From NCBI GenBank assembly GCA_037126765.1, contig JBBCBC010000016.1:12388728-12452727 (forward strand): a stretch of 64,000 bases of DNA. The letters run 5' to 3'. Position numbers and translations under genes: made by a program. Positions 49,001 to 61,300 of this stretch are shown here, piece by piece (the stretch's first letter is position 1; each line of letters opens with the position of its first letter). Origin of the DNA: Stenogyne calaminthoides (lineage: Eukaryota > Streptophyta > Magnoliopsida > Lamiales > Lamiaceae). Below the pieces are notes generated by a model, which was not told where the DNA came from, searched no databases, and saw nothing but the letters and a program-made list of their open reading frames with translations.

Positions 49001-52000
49001 TAAAACAGGTTTGTTGAACTGTGGAATTTGACTGCATTTTATATGTTATATTTTTCTATATTTAACTCACTAAAATATTTTTTAATCTTACCATAGAGAG
49101 AGCTGCTGATCATGAAGGAAAATATGAAGTTTCTGAGGCTATGAATGGAAACGACCTGGTTATTGGCAGCTTACAATCTCTCAATAATTCTCCGTTTGAT
49201 GAGTTTCAGCTCAAGGTTTCAGATTCTGCTGTTAACCAGCACCCTCTGTTCGACAGTCTCAAATCTCCCTTATCATTTGATGCTGATAATAAACTTCCTC
49301 AAGACCAGAACTCCATTATGCCTACATCAGAGCAGCACTGGGATGCCCGGCTACATAAGATTGGGAGCAGAGTTAATGAATATCAGCTAGATAATAGAGG
49401 AATCCCTCCAGAAGAATTGAGTTTGTACTATCAGGATCCGCAAGGGGAGATACAGGGACCTTTTCTTGGAGTGGACATCATTTCCTGGTTTGAGCAAGGG
49501 TTTTTTGGGACTGATTTACCTGTCCGTTTGGAAGATGCTCCCGATGATTTGCCTTTCCAGGAATTGGGTGATGTCATGCCTCATTTAAAATTTAGACATG
49601 AGTATGATAGTGCAACTGATGTAGGTTCTAATCTAGACAAGGCAGTCGATGGATGGAGGGTACATCTGAAACAATATTGCAATCTGGTGTTCCTATTCCT
49701 GAATCCATTCCTGATTTTGATGCTATTCCTGCACATCAAGGTCAGTCAAATGTGTCTGAAAATCATCGTCATTTGTCACAACACTTATACTCTCATGGAA
49801 AAGATTTCAATGATTTTGGTGTGCAAGATGACGGTTGCCTCATTGTTTCCACTATTAATTTGTTTTTGATTAATTGCAAAATATATCACGACCTTTTCCC
49901 GTTTTATAACAACAAAATGTTTTCAAAATTTGCAATTCGATGCACGACCTTTCAAACTGTTGCAATTTCATAACACGACTGTTTTCCGGCAAGTCCTGCT
50001 GATGTATTAGTGTATGAAATTGCAAAAAACTTAAAATGGTTGTGGTTGTGATTAAATTGAAAGAATAACAAAAGGTTGTGAATTTATTTGCAAAATGTTG
50101 AACGAATTTCCAGCTGCCGTGTCTGTATAAGTTGCCGGAAAATAGTTATATGATATAATTTTAAAATTTGGAAAGTCAGTGTATCGAGTTGCAAATTCTA
50201 AAAAGTATGTAGTGATTGAAAAAACTTGTGTAAGGTTGTGATTTATTTGTACAATTAACCTTTTTGTTTCTTAACCATTTCATTGCATTTTCCTCTAATG
50301 ATTTTCACTTCTTTTCTCTTCAAACAGAAATCGTGTTTCCTGGGAGACCTGGAAGTAGTAGCAGTGCTATAGGCAAGATGTCTAGAGGATATGGTGAATC
50401 TGCTACAACTAATAGCAACCAGTCTTATCTTGCTAACGAAGTGATAGATTCTGGCATGCCAAATCAGAACGATAACAAGTTGCATCCTCTTAGTTTATTG
50501 TGGTCTGAGCTCGAAAGTACATATTCGAGGAATGACCAAGAGAAACTTACAAATGCATCTGGAAGGCTTGCCCCTTTTGCTCCAGCTCATGCTCCGGAGA
50601 CATGGAACGATGTTTATGGCAATAACACACTTTCTGGTTCCAATTTGTATCAAGAAGTAATGGATGCCCGTCATTCTTCTAGAATGGACCAAGAATTTAG
50701 CCAATTTGATTTAGCAGAGAAGCTATTGCAGCAGCATCTTCAGCCACATGGTATGATGCCCTCTCATAATGCACACATGAATCAATCTGGGCAAGATGTG
50801 GAACACTTGATGGCCCTTCAGCTTCAACAGCAAAGACAGCTGCAAATTCAACAACAGCAACAAGAGCAATTTCATCAACAACAATTGCTGTTAAAAGAGC
50901 AACAACAGTCTCAGGCCAGACAGGTTCTCCTAGAGCAGCTTCTGCAGAATCAAATGCGACAATCGCATATCGATGCTCTCAGATCGAATGATGCTCTTGA
51001 ACAAGCTTTACTGAAGCAGCAAATGCTAAACGATTTGCAACAACGACCCCAATTTCCATCGAGACATTCCGACCCTTCGATTGAGCAGCTAATTCAGGCA
51101 AAATTTGGTCAAATGCCTCATCAAGGGCACCAGAATGATCTGTTGGAATTCTTATCGCGTGGGAGGCATGGGCAGATTCATCCCATGGATCAACAGATTA
51201 TACAGCAAGATCAGCTTCATGGGAGACAGTTGCCTTTGGGGCTAAGGCAGCGTTTGGAAATGGAAGAAAGGCAAATCAACCCCGGGTGGGGACTCGATGA
51301 AGCTAGTCAATTTCATAGAAATCCTGCCGGCGCTCATAGACCTATCTCTACTGGATTCGGCCCGTTGGACTTCTATTCCCAACAAATACCACCTTCAGAG
51401 AATCTTTCTGTACAAGATAGACTTCAACACGGGCTTTACGAGCCTGGAATGTTGCCTTTCGAGCGGTCAATGTCAATGCCCGGTGGTGCTGTCATGGCTC
51501 GTGCTCAGGGTCTAGAAATGCAGGAGCAGATTGCAAGAATGCACTCTGGTGGTCAAGTTGGAGGCTTCTCATCTGGTGTTTACTCTCAGCACACAAACCA
51601 CCCTTTGAATCCAAATCAGTTCCTCGATTCACGGTTGGACACAATGGAGGGTCAGTGGCAAGAGAATAATGGTCAGTTGTCGAACGAGTGGATGGAGTCG
51701 AGAATTCAACAATTACATCTTCATAACGAGAGGCAGAGGAGGGAATTGGATGGGAAAAGAAGTGCTGAAGACCCTAGTTTATGGATGTCAGCTGGAACAA
51801 ATGATGATAGTTCAAAGCGTTTACTTATGGAATTACTACAGCAAAAATCTGGTCATCCGTCGAATGAACAGTTTGATATGACTAATGAAATGCCAATTGA
51901 GAGAAGGCCACCTTCAGGTCATAATATAGCAAACCAGTCGTTTAGTATTCCAGAACCGGGCTTCAGCAATTCATTCACTGTTGGGTCTTATGGTTCTGAT

Positions 52001-54450
52001 TCTTCTGTAACACCTCATGTTCGATTATCAGAGGGGATAACCAATGTTCTCGAAATTGGTGGGTTGCCTTATAGATCTCAAGGTGGAACATTAGTTGAAG
52101 GAAAGCCATTTGTCACTGAAATTGGTGAAAACACTCAGGTAAGTAATTATAATTTCACTGTAGTAAAAAATTAACCTTTTCTTAAATGGAAGAAAAAAAG
52201 TGCTCATAAATGAAGGTAACATTCAGGGAATGATTTCAGAGGTTCAAGAAGGCCTAGTTGAGCAGGCTGCTGACAGGGGGGAAATGCCAGTAAATGTCCT
52301 CAGCAGGCATAAGTCGCTTAGCACTGCTGGTATGTTTATACTTCTTTTTAATGTGTTCTATATTTTCTGGGCCTAGTGATCTCACAATGATTAACACGAG
52401 CTTGATGATAATGGTCAGGTTTTCAGAATGCCAAGATTGGATCAGATGAGTCCGTTTTGGAGGATGCTGCCAGGGATAGGTATTTTCTCCTTGCTGATAG
52501 TTGCTGATAGTCAGCATAAGAGTGAAAAAAAATATGGGTGGATGAACTGGAGAGAGTGAAAAGTGAAAATATGGGTCATTGGAGAGAGTGTAATGTTGAA
52601 AAAAATATTATTTATATATTTATAAGGTTTTTAGGTATTTATAGGGTGAATGAATTAGGTTTCTAAAAACTGGGTTCTAACATCCTAAGGTAGAATGGAA
52701 TTTAGAGTTCAAAATCTTAAATCCGGTTTTCAAATCCCAAATCAAGCTTACCCTTAAAGCCTATAAGTTGGCCTAAATTATTATAATGACACATGGAAAT
52801 ATGTTTTTTCTCGGAGGTCACCAATATACTACGGTATCGAATAGCGTGAAGATGGCGTTAACTCTGTGAAGCTCTTATTATTGTCTACAAATGAACTCTT
52901 CTCTCTGTTTGTTTGAGGATCTTCCTAATTATGCTGACATGTGGATGTTTTCTCCTTTCTGCTATGATTTTTGGGACATTGTTGCATTTTTTGGTATTCG
53001 TTTTAGTGCTGAATTTCTTAATATATTGTGGTAACTAGGTTACGACCTCCCAGTTCAAAAGGGCCAGAAAATGTGTTGCTGAGACGGCCACCACCTGTCT
53101 CACGAGCCGCATCTTCTCAGGAAGGGTTATCGGAGCTAACTGCTGACCCTGTTGCCAGAGGGAGAAGTGCTTCGAATGTTGTACCTTCTGATGGTAAGAT
53201 GGGACTTCTTTACATTGTACTAAGATTATGTTTTTAAATTCTACTGTACAGCTTCCATAATTCAATTATTTTCAAAAGCTGTGAAAGGTAGCTTTAAAAA
53301 AGAGTGGTTCTAGAAGCTGTTTTAGAGTTTGAATACACCCCCCTAGAGTGATGTTTGGTTTGGGTTTTGAAACCAGGTTTGGATTTACAAATCTAAACCC
53401 CGCTTTTTACTTTTAAGTGTTTTAAATCCAATTTTATAAAATCACTACTACAACACCTATAACCTACTATCACATTTTCCAATACAATTAATTCTCTCCT
53501 TTATATATTTAAATCATAACCCATATCATCCAATCATTACACTTGCTCCCAACAATATAATAATAGTACAACATAATTTAGTCCTACTTGAAATTCCAAA
53601 ACAAACACACAACTTACTATTTATCAGGACGTCAAAAACTGGTTTGAGAAAACCACTTAAAACCCAAAACGAGTATCACCTTATAAGTGATTTCTGTTTT
53701 GCTGTCTGTACTTTGGAGCTATACAGCTTGTTTGAAACTTTTGTGTCCAAACTTTCGAAAGTCAATGCAATGTCCTTTTTTTGTTTTCTTCCGACTTGTA
53801 CACCTCAAGGGTGGAATCTGCAATACATGCTTGCTGCATTGCTGACACATGAGTGTAATACTGTTTAGATTTTAGGCAAATACTTCTGTGCACCAGTTGC
53901 ACTGTGTAATTGAAGTGCATTTTTAAATGGTATTAGTTGTTTGACTAAAAGGTATTTGTTAGTTAGCAATAGTTGTTTTCACTGAACAGCACCAGTGGGG
54001 AACCATTTGCACAATGCAAATGCACCCAAGTGTTGCTCTTAACTTTTATTATAATCAATGAGTGGGGGAGGATGAATGGTGAAGTTTTTAGGCTATTGTA
54101 TACTATGCTTCCCTGTTTACATGGTTGGGTTTTGGTTGGTTGCAGGGGGAAGACGAGAAGCAGGAACTAATATGGAGACAGCAGGGCGAAGAGAGGCGCA
54201 GTTCGATTTAACATCGTCTTGTAATGATGCGGACGTATTGGAGACATCGTTCAGCGATATGCTTAAAAGCAGTGCCAAGAAGCCACCTCAAGAAACACAG
54301 GCAACTTCAGAGACGACAGACGGGATGTCTGGGGCCCGCAACAACAAAAAGAAGGGTAAGAAAGGTAGACAGATCGATCCAGCACTTCTTGGTTTCAAGG
54401 TTACTAGCAATCGAATCATGATGGGGGAGATTCAGCGGATAGAAGATTAA
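46029..54450 (+). CDS. EXA1: EXA1-like GYF-domain protein (frame broken in exon 7)
   Basis: Twelve exons: 46029-46104, 46597-46653, 46766-46848, 47704-48540, 48650-48743, 48862-49008, 49097-49833, 50328-52138, 52227-52329, 52419-52479, 53039-53193, 54146-54450. All introns start GT and end AG, and phase is kept at each junction. About 1488 residues would result, similar to plant EXA1 (also called MUSE11/PSIG1), a cytosolic translation-linked regulator reported to act in immunity and potexvirus susceptibility. Features: MTESKLDLPEDLLASKPSD start; an eIF4E-binding type motif YxxxxLL (YPRGRLLDIY, Tyr301); GYF domain about 538-595 (YYQDPQGEIQGPF, WFEQGFFGTDLPVR), which binds proline-rich ligands; Gln-rich coiled region about 840-890; conserved end KKGKKGRQIDPALLGFKV. 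Exon 7 is one base short: frame must change near 49590-49652, otherwise translation stops after about 691 residues. Confidence 0.9.
49870..50258. mobile_element. MITE-like element in EXA1 intron 7
   Basis: Ends TTAATTGCAAAATATATCAC and its inverted relative (AAGGTTGTGATTTATTTG...CAATTAA) lie about 390 bp apart and fill most of the 494-bp intron. No target duplication beyond TTA/TAA is certain. Confidence 0.6.
52538..52800. repeat. MITE-like remnant in EXA1 intron 10
   Basis: Contains GGAGAGAGTG repeats and AAATCCGGTTTTCAAATCCC, words that recur in MITE-like DNA at 53346-53686 and 58555-58815. Ends cannot be defined. Confidence 0.4.
53346..53686. mobile_element. MITE-like element in EXA1 intron 11
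   Basis: GAGTGATGTTTGGTTTGGG at the left and its inverted relative (CCCAAAACGAGTATCACC) at the right end bracket about 340 bp without coding potential. Confidence 0.6.
53880..54040. repeat. Small repeat family M, copy in EXA1 intron 11
   Basis: GTGCACCAGTTGCACTGTG at the left and GCACAATGCAAATGCACC at the right form loose inverted ends; between them lies TAGTTGTTTTCACTGAACA. Related copies are at 16160, 57371 and 59409. Confidence 0.65.
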
Positions 54451-54700
54451 ATGAAAAATAGCTAATGTGTTGTAATTTGTCATGTTCCCTGTTATTGTAC
54501 ATTGTTAGGTATTTTGTATAGTTTTGCAGAGGTTTTTCCTTTGTTTATTTAATCTTTGTAGGATGAGTAGCCTGTGTCGCGCGCTTGCTTTTTTTGAGGC
54601 CAATTGGTGGTATAGTTGAGGGAACATTTTTAATAGCGGAAAGGCAATAATTACATGCACTATTGTTGTTTTGCTTTATTTTATAATCTTGAGTTTATAT

Positions 54701-55710
54701 CTATGTTTTAAAAACCGGAACTGGAAGTTGAACCGGACGACCCCAAAAAAAGGTTGGACCGGGGTCGGACCGGATTGAGCCGGTATAATGTCATAATAAA
54801 TATTATATATATATATATATAATATGCATAATTTTTTTAAAAAAAATTAAGTTATAGAGTATGATAAGTGAATATAAAGGAATTAATGATTCTCCAAAGA
54901 CATGAAAGAATGACCAGACACAACACTTTTGTCTTCTTTGTGCAGACAATCCATATTAGTTTAATAAGTTAACCTTACTCCTCTCTCTCTAGCTATAGAT
55001 AGACACATGAATCAAGACCCACACACAAACCAAGACAAATAGACAACTACACATATACTCTATAATATACAAATATATATATATTATACACACATAAACT
55101 CTCTCTCTATATATATAAATTTACACATGGATATATACACATATACACACATAAATTTACTCTCTCTCTATATATACATATGCACAAAAGGACGCATATA
55201 CACACACGGACACATATACACAAAAAATTTTGCTCTGTCTCTCTATATATACATATATACACACGGATATATATACACACACACATAAATTTAATGGCGG
55301 CGACGAGGGTGAGGGAGGCAGAGATTTAGGAAGAGCGGCGGAGGCAGAGACGAGGGCGAAGCGGGCGGATTACGGACGTCGGACGTCAAAGACGCTGATG
55401 GCGGCTAGCGGCGGACGGCAGAGACGAGGGCGAAGCGGCGGAAGGCGGACGTCAAAGACGCGTGGTGGGCGACATTGAAGCGGAAGGTGGCCCTTTTTCT
55501 TTTTTTTTTTTTTTTTTTGGTATTTTTGTTGAAAACCGGTGAAAACCGGCGGTTCACCGGTTCCCGATTTTCACCGGTTTTCGAACGGTTTTCCGATTTT
55601 GAGGGAGGCGGTCCAATAGCGGTTCTATACACCTCTATTGGGCCGCTTTGGGGCGGTTCACCGGTTCGACCGGTCGGACCGGCCGGTCGGACCCGATTTT
55701 TAAAACACAG
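54701..55710. mobile_element. hAT-like non-autonomous element, 1010 bp
   Basis: Ends CTATGTTTTAAAAACCGG and the inverted CTGTGTTTTAAAAATCGG match at 16 of 18 positions. A perfect 8-bp target duplication GTTTATAT lies at 54693-54700 and 55711-55718. The interior has CCGGTT-rich subterminal repeats, TA and CA-type microsatellites (54800-54825, 55030-55285) and a GC-rich segment (55293-55480). No transposase is encoded. Confidence 0.9.
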
Positions 55711-56398
55711 GTTTATATTGAACGTTCTCGAGATTATTCCCTAGGCTGTTGATCTGATATTGATTTTTATTTAATTATTTAATTTTTGAGTTAAAAAATG
55801 AGTTTGAATTTTAATATAATATGTAATTTGTTTATGTTGAAATATGCTATTTCCTGTTTCTCATTTTCTCTTTTCGTAAATGGAAAAAATAATTTCACTA
55901 TTCATAATTTTTATTCACTTTTTATACAATATTATAAAAAATATCATTTACTGTTCCATGGGTATTTGTTTTCACTAAATCTATAGGAGGCCTATTCATT
56001 ATAATTTATGAAATACTTTGGAGTTGGTACTTTAGTAGAGTCCAAGTTCATGTCTTCAAAGTGTGAAATTTTTATAGAGACTTTTGTGTAAGATTATATT
56101 ATTAAAAGAGAATGGATAACAATTGTAGCAACTCGGATAAGTCAGTCTAACGTCACACAATTTCCTGCTAAATATCACCCTGAAGAATAACAAAAATAAA
56201 ATAAAAGCTCACCTATTTAGAATGTAGTGGTTAAAATATTATTCCATACACCGTATTTCCTACCTAAAATTTGAGTGTGTAAAATTTCATATCATTATCA
56301 CACCAAAATTTTGATTTGGTATATCAAAATCTTCTGTATATCGAGTTTTGAATGGTATTTGTATATATCGATTCTATTGAAATTTCAATATAAAAAAT
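55711..56398. other. AT-rich intergenic DNA
   Basis: No gene or repeat recognised apart from short poly-A/T runs. Confidence 0.5.
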
Positions 56399-56965
56399 TT
56401 AGAGGCACACTTGCATTTGCATCGCTTCACGGTTAAACGGGTATAAGTTTTTTGAGTTAATGACGCTTTTAACACTTTGGAAGGGGTGGATGTAATTTGA
56501 GCTAAGTTTTACCCGTTTCATGTATAAGATCATCTTATATGAGTTTTTGTCAAAAATTTACATAAAATATTAGTATGCATTTTGAAATGGTAAAAATGTT
56601 ATTTCCCAAAATTTTAAATGTGTTAATTGTTATTGTACCATAAATTATATTATATTTTTTTATTTTTCAATTCGATAAGTTCAAAGATATCGTAATTTTT
56701 CAACTTTCACCGTCCCTAATTTAGAATCTGGAATATGCACTACACACCGATTCATTGAATAGAAAATTTCAAAATTAAAAAAAATATGAGGTTTAAAAAG
56801 GAAGACAAAAACTCATATGAGGATGCGCCTCTACGATTGCAGAGGCAGACAATATCAAACAAATCACACCAACTTCTCCCAAAGTGTTAAAACGTTAATG
56901 CTCAAATTATGTCCCGTCTCACCATGAGGACTGCCCAAACGCAAGTGCGCTCTCTTGAAAGAATA
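56399..56965. repeat. Inverted-repeat element, about 0.57 kb
   Basis: Left arm 56399-56560 and right arm 56806-56965 pair in inverted orientation: TAACACTTTGGAAGGGGTGG against TAACACTTTGGGAGAAGTTG, and TATGAGTTTTTGTC in both arms. Ends and target duplication are not clear. Confidence 0.6.
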
Positions 56966-58335
56966 ATATAGACAAGGAGGATATCATATTCTCAAATAAT
57001 ATCCCGTTCAAATTGAGGAAGTTAAAAATTGGGGTGATTTGAAAACGCATCGAGATATCATTCTACTTATAATTTAGAAGCATTTTTTAAAAGTTAAGAG
57101 TAATCAGTGTTTTTACTCCCTTCACTTGCGTTTGTTTTTATCTGTCTAGTCATTATTCATGAATTATGAAAACCTTTTCATGTCATAAAATTGATGATAG
57201 ATATACCGCCCAAAACATTAAACTATATATGACAAAAAGCATAATTGGTATCAGAAAAATATAAAGCAAAATATCTGGTAACAGCAGTCTTGATATAGAA
57301 AACATAGAACTTTATTAGGTGAGGAAACCCCTTACTCATTACACCTGCTTAATCACAAGCTAAACAAATATTTCTACGCACCAACTATACTATACTGTGC
57401 AACAAAACATTTTTAAATAATATTTAATTGTTTCACTTAAAGGATATTAGGCAATCAAGATTAATTGTTTTTCTTTGAACAATATTAATTATTTTCATTG
57501 AACAATATTAATTGTGCAACAATTGAATGGTGCAATTACTCATACAAGTATGCTTGTTTATGGTAAATTCATGCGAGATGAAGGATCTAATCCTCAACTA
57601 CAAACTCAACTACCTAAAAAAACTCAAATCCAATTTCAGATGACTAATTCTAATCAAATGGTCTTGAACATTGTCCGTGCATGAGACCATATCACAAGGA
57701 CAAAGTCTAGTATGAAAAATTTCCATACATGAATTTTTTTTTTAATTTACAATCAAATTTCAGAATTGGTGAAGGTACAACAAAATTGAGTGATTCATAG
57801 TTCATTTCGCCCAAGTGGTTCATGGTTCACCCAAAATTTAATAGGTCATAATTTAGGGTTCATTATTTAGTGTTTAGGGTATAGATAATTGATTTAGGAC
57901 AATTTTATAGATTTTCATACATGAAAATTTTCACACTAGACCTACTCTATCACAAGAAACCATCTCTTGTTTCATAAGCTCAAAATGTTTACAAGAAACA
58001 AAGCATTTCAGTTATTTTTCACTTATCCATACTTACAGCAGATATACAGGTCTTAAAGATATTTTTTAACTAAATAAACAATAATCCTTCAAAATCCACT
58101 TACAAAATTCAGGTGCAAGAATTGGGGTTTGAGAACATCATATAGATGAAGGGAAGCAATGATATAGAATCAACAATACTAACTTCAACATGTAATAAAC
58201 CATCTCTCTTTAAATCACAATGATCAGATCATGCTATTAGGTACACATTTAGTAGAGCCAAAAAGAACAACATTGTCCTATAATAGAGTGGGTAATAGAG
58301 ACCCATATGCTGCTCACCTTAATAGTTGGCAGCAA
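56966..58335. other. Intergenic DNA downstream of the amidohydrolase
   Basis: Contains one copy of repeat family M at about 57371-57545 (two GAACAATATTAATT units). The DNA next to the gene's stop probably includes its 3' UTR. No other gene is seen. Confidence 0.5.
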
Positions 58336-61300
58336 TCAAGAAGACGACCAGTGGCTGTTAAAGAGTTGATGAACGGTTCGACCCATGATCCACTCCGACT
58401 CGGAAGATGATAACTCAGCTTTCTGAATGAGTTTGCACACCGCTTCTTTTGCTTCTTTGTAACCGCATTCAGGGACAACGTAAGGGAAGTCACTGCATAA
58501 GGTCTGAACGGGTTAATAATCCGTCTTCTCATTTTGAAAATAAAGGTGATATAAGATTGATGGTGTTTTAAAAATAGTGTGTAAAGTAGGAGAGGCGTGT
58601 AAAGTAAAAAAGGAAGAGAGGGAGAGAGCGTTAATTAAAAAGTGGTAGATAAATGGTCGATAGTGTATTGAAAATTGTGTTTGAAAAAAAGTAAAATAAG
58701 TGTATTATAGGGATTAGAATTTTATAGGATTTGAAATCCTATGCAGAAATCCAATTTTGACAAACGAGGATCTGGATTAGAAATAAAAATGTGGGTAGGG
58801 GCCCATGTACAAACACACCCTTAGATTGTGCTTCGACTAGAGAATAGATTCCACCGGTTCCTACCTTCCCCACATGATGCGGTTAGCGCCATAGCTGGAG
58901 ACTAATTTGGACAAAGAATCAGTCAAATCTTCATATGGGTATGGATTTCTGGACACTCTGAACAGAGCACTAAGTTTGACACACACCTGTCTCATGTTTC
59001 CATCAATGGTTAGGATGGCATTAATGATTAAGCAAAAACATACATGGATAAATGCTAATAGAAGTATAAAACTATTACTACTTTAGGCCATTCTGTGTAT
59101 GCATTTTAAAATACAATAATTTTGCAATCTTCTTTTCATGGCTGGGATAGAAAAGGTGGAGAATGGAGTTCAACACAATGTTTTCATTACATTATTTCAC
59201 GTGGCTAGGAAATATTGAAAAATAGGTCATTCACACTAAAATTCCAGGAATGCTGCAATTCCTGAGGCTTCATTAGCACAGCAGGAAAAAATTGAGAGAG
59301 GACGTTCAAAAAGAAATAACCGATAAACAGATAGTTGGAAAGCAAGAAACAAACACGGTTTAAAATTATCTTAACATGTTTTCTAAAGGACAACGAAAAA
59401 AAAAAGGCAATTCTATGCACTAGTTGCAACAAGTGCATTTTAAAGGTATTAGTTGGTCAGTATTAGTTGTTTTCACTGAACAATATTGGTTGTTTCCGTT
59501 GAACAATATTAGTTGTGCACAAGTTGCATGGTGCACACAAGTGTCACTCTAGAAAAAAAATCTTTACTGGTCTGATTATTGGGAATTTTTTTATATCATC
59601 CTTTGTTAGTAAATTTCATTTAGCTTATGGAAAAACTAAAATTGCATCCCTCCCCCAACCTTCTATGACTCAAAAATTAAGAAAGCATCCCCTTAAATCT
59701 ACTTCTTTACGACTCACTTTCCTGAACAATGATGTTAAATCTCCAAACCTAGATCATGGGAGGAAGAGCAGTCAGTTTGAACAAGGATCAGTCCATCAAT
59801 GGACGAAGTACTTAAACCTCATAAATTTACATTATCGGAATAAGTTTATATCCAGGAAATACTTACTTGTGGAAATCTAGCAAGGTTCAGCAGTTTCGAA
59901 AAGACTTGTTCTTCTTCAACGTTCCTAAAAGAAGAAGACAATAACCTGAAATGATGAATCATATGGCTGCTTAAAGTTATTCAAAACACTAAATTGTTGG
60001 CAGCTTACTGTGGGGGTTTACAGAAACCGAGATGGTCAAGCAAAACAACAGTAGATGGAAATTCTGTGCACAGTTCTTCAATTTCTGATAGATGGAGATC
60101 AAGACCCTGGAAACAAGATTCCATCTTTTATTATTAGTGTCGTAGGATATTTCTGGGAAGCAACCAAATGGGATGATTTTATGATTTACATTCTACAAAG
60201 ATACCACACAAAGTAAGGAGCAGTAATATTAATGTTATACTTCTATGAACCTTCATGCACATAAAACCAACTGGCGCTCCAAGTTCTCCAGCTTTGGCGA
60301 ACATGGCCTTTCCAACTTCATTTGTCATCTGCAAAAACATCAAAACAAGTAATCATGCTAATCAAAAGCTTATAACATAATTTTCTCTTCAAATGTTCCT
60401 CTGGAAGTAGTGGAAATATGAGCACAAGCTGAAGAAAATATATTTTTGAGAAAATGATTCTTTTTTAGTCCTATAAGTTTACATTTTTTTTAGGACACTC
60501 CACTTTCCCGAATTGAATTTAGTCCAGTCAACTTTCAGAATGCAATTTTTTTAGTCATTTGACCGGCTATTGTGGGTTAATCATCAGTTTGGAGTGGACG
60601 AAATACAAATTTTTAAATATACAGAAAATGTCACATCAGCTCAAAACTGGTGGCTCACCCACTGTACCAGGTCAAAGGACTGAAAAGTTGAATTTTGAAA
60701 GTTAACTGGATTTAAATTCAATTCAGGCAAGTGAAGCACTCTGAAGCGAAAAATGTGCAAACTTACAGGACCCAGAAAAATCTTCCCCCAATACTTTTTG
60801 AGCAAGATTAAGGAGGAGTAACACAAATCAAAGGTCATAAAATATCAACATGGATTGTAACATACCAGTTCACCAGATGGCCACAGGTATGGATTGAAGC
60901 GCACAGCACGATAACCATCCTGGCACAACATATTTGGTGTGAACATGGTTTTACGAAATTAACATTGATGTATTTTACTCGGAGATTCTTTAAACCTTAG
61001 AAAGGAGATCTTCAAGTTGTTTAATGCCCGTTCCACCTTCAGCTGGATTTGCTAGGCAGCAACCAACAAACTTTGATGGATATTGCTTCAACACACTGTT
61101 CAACAATTAGTGATTTTGTATAAAATTTGCAGCCCAACTATACAATTTTAACATATTTTCAAAAACCCAGCATTATGAAATGCTGATGATCGCCATAATG
61201 ATGGCTTACCTAGTAATGATGCAGAATGACCTTCGAATTCAAAATGCTTACAGATTTCATAACTTTTTCTTAGACGAAACTGACCTTGTTACATATGAAT

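Noticed and set aside
52254..52517. Minus-strand frame of 87 residues
   Set aside because: Overlaps EXA1 exons 9 and 10 in antisense, with no support.
55230..55744. Gene-like GC-rich frames
   Set aside because: Inside the non-autonomous hAT-like element; several overlapping frames, none with a domain.
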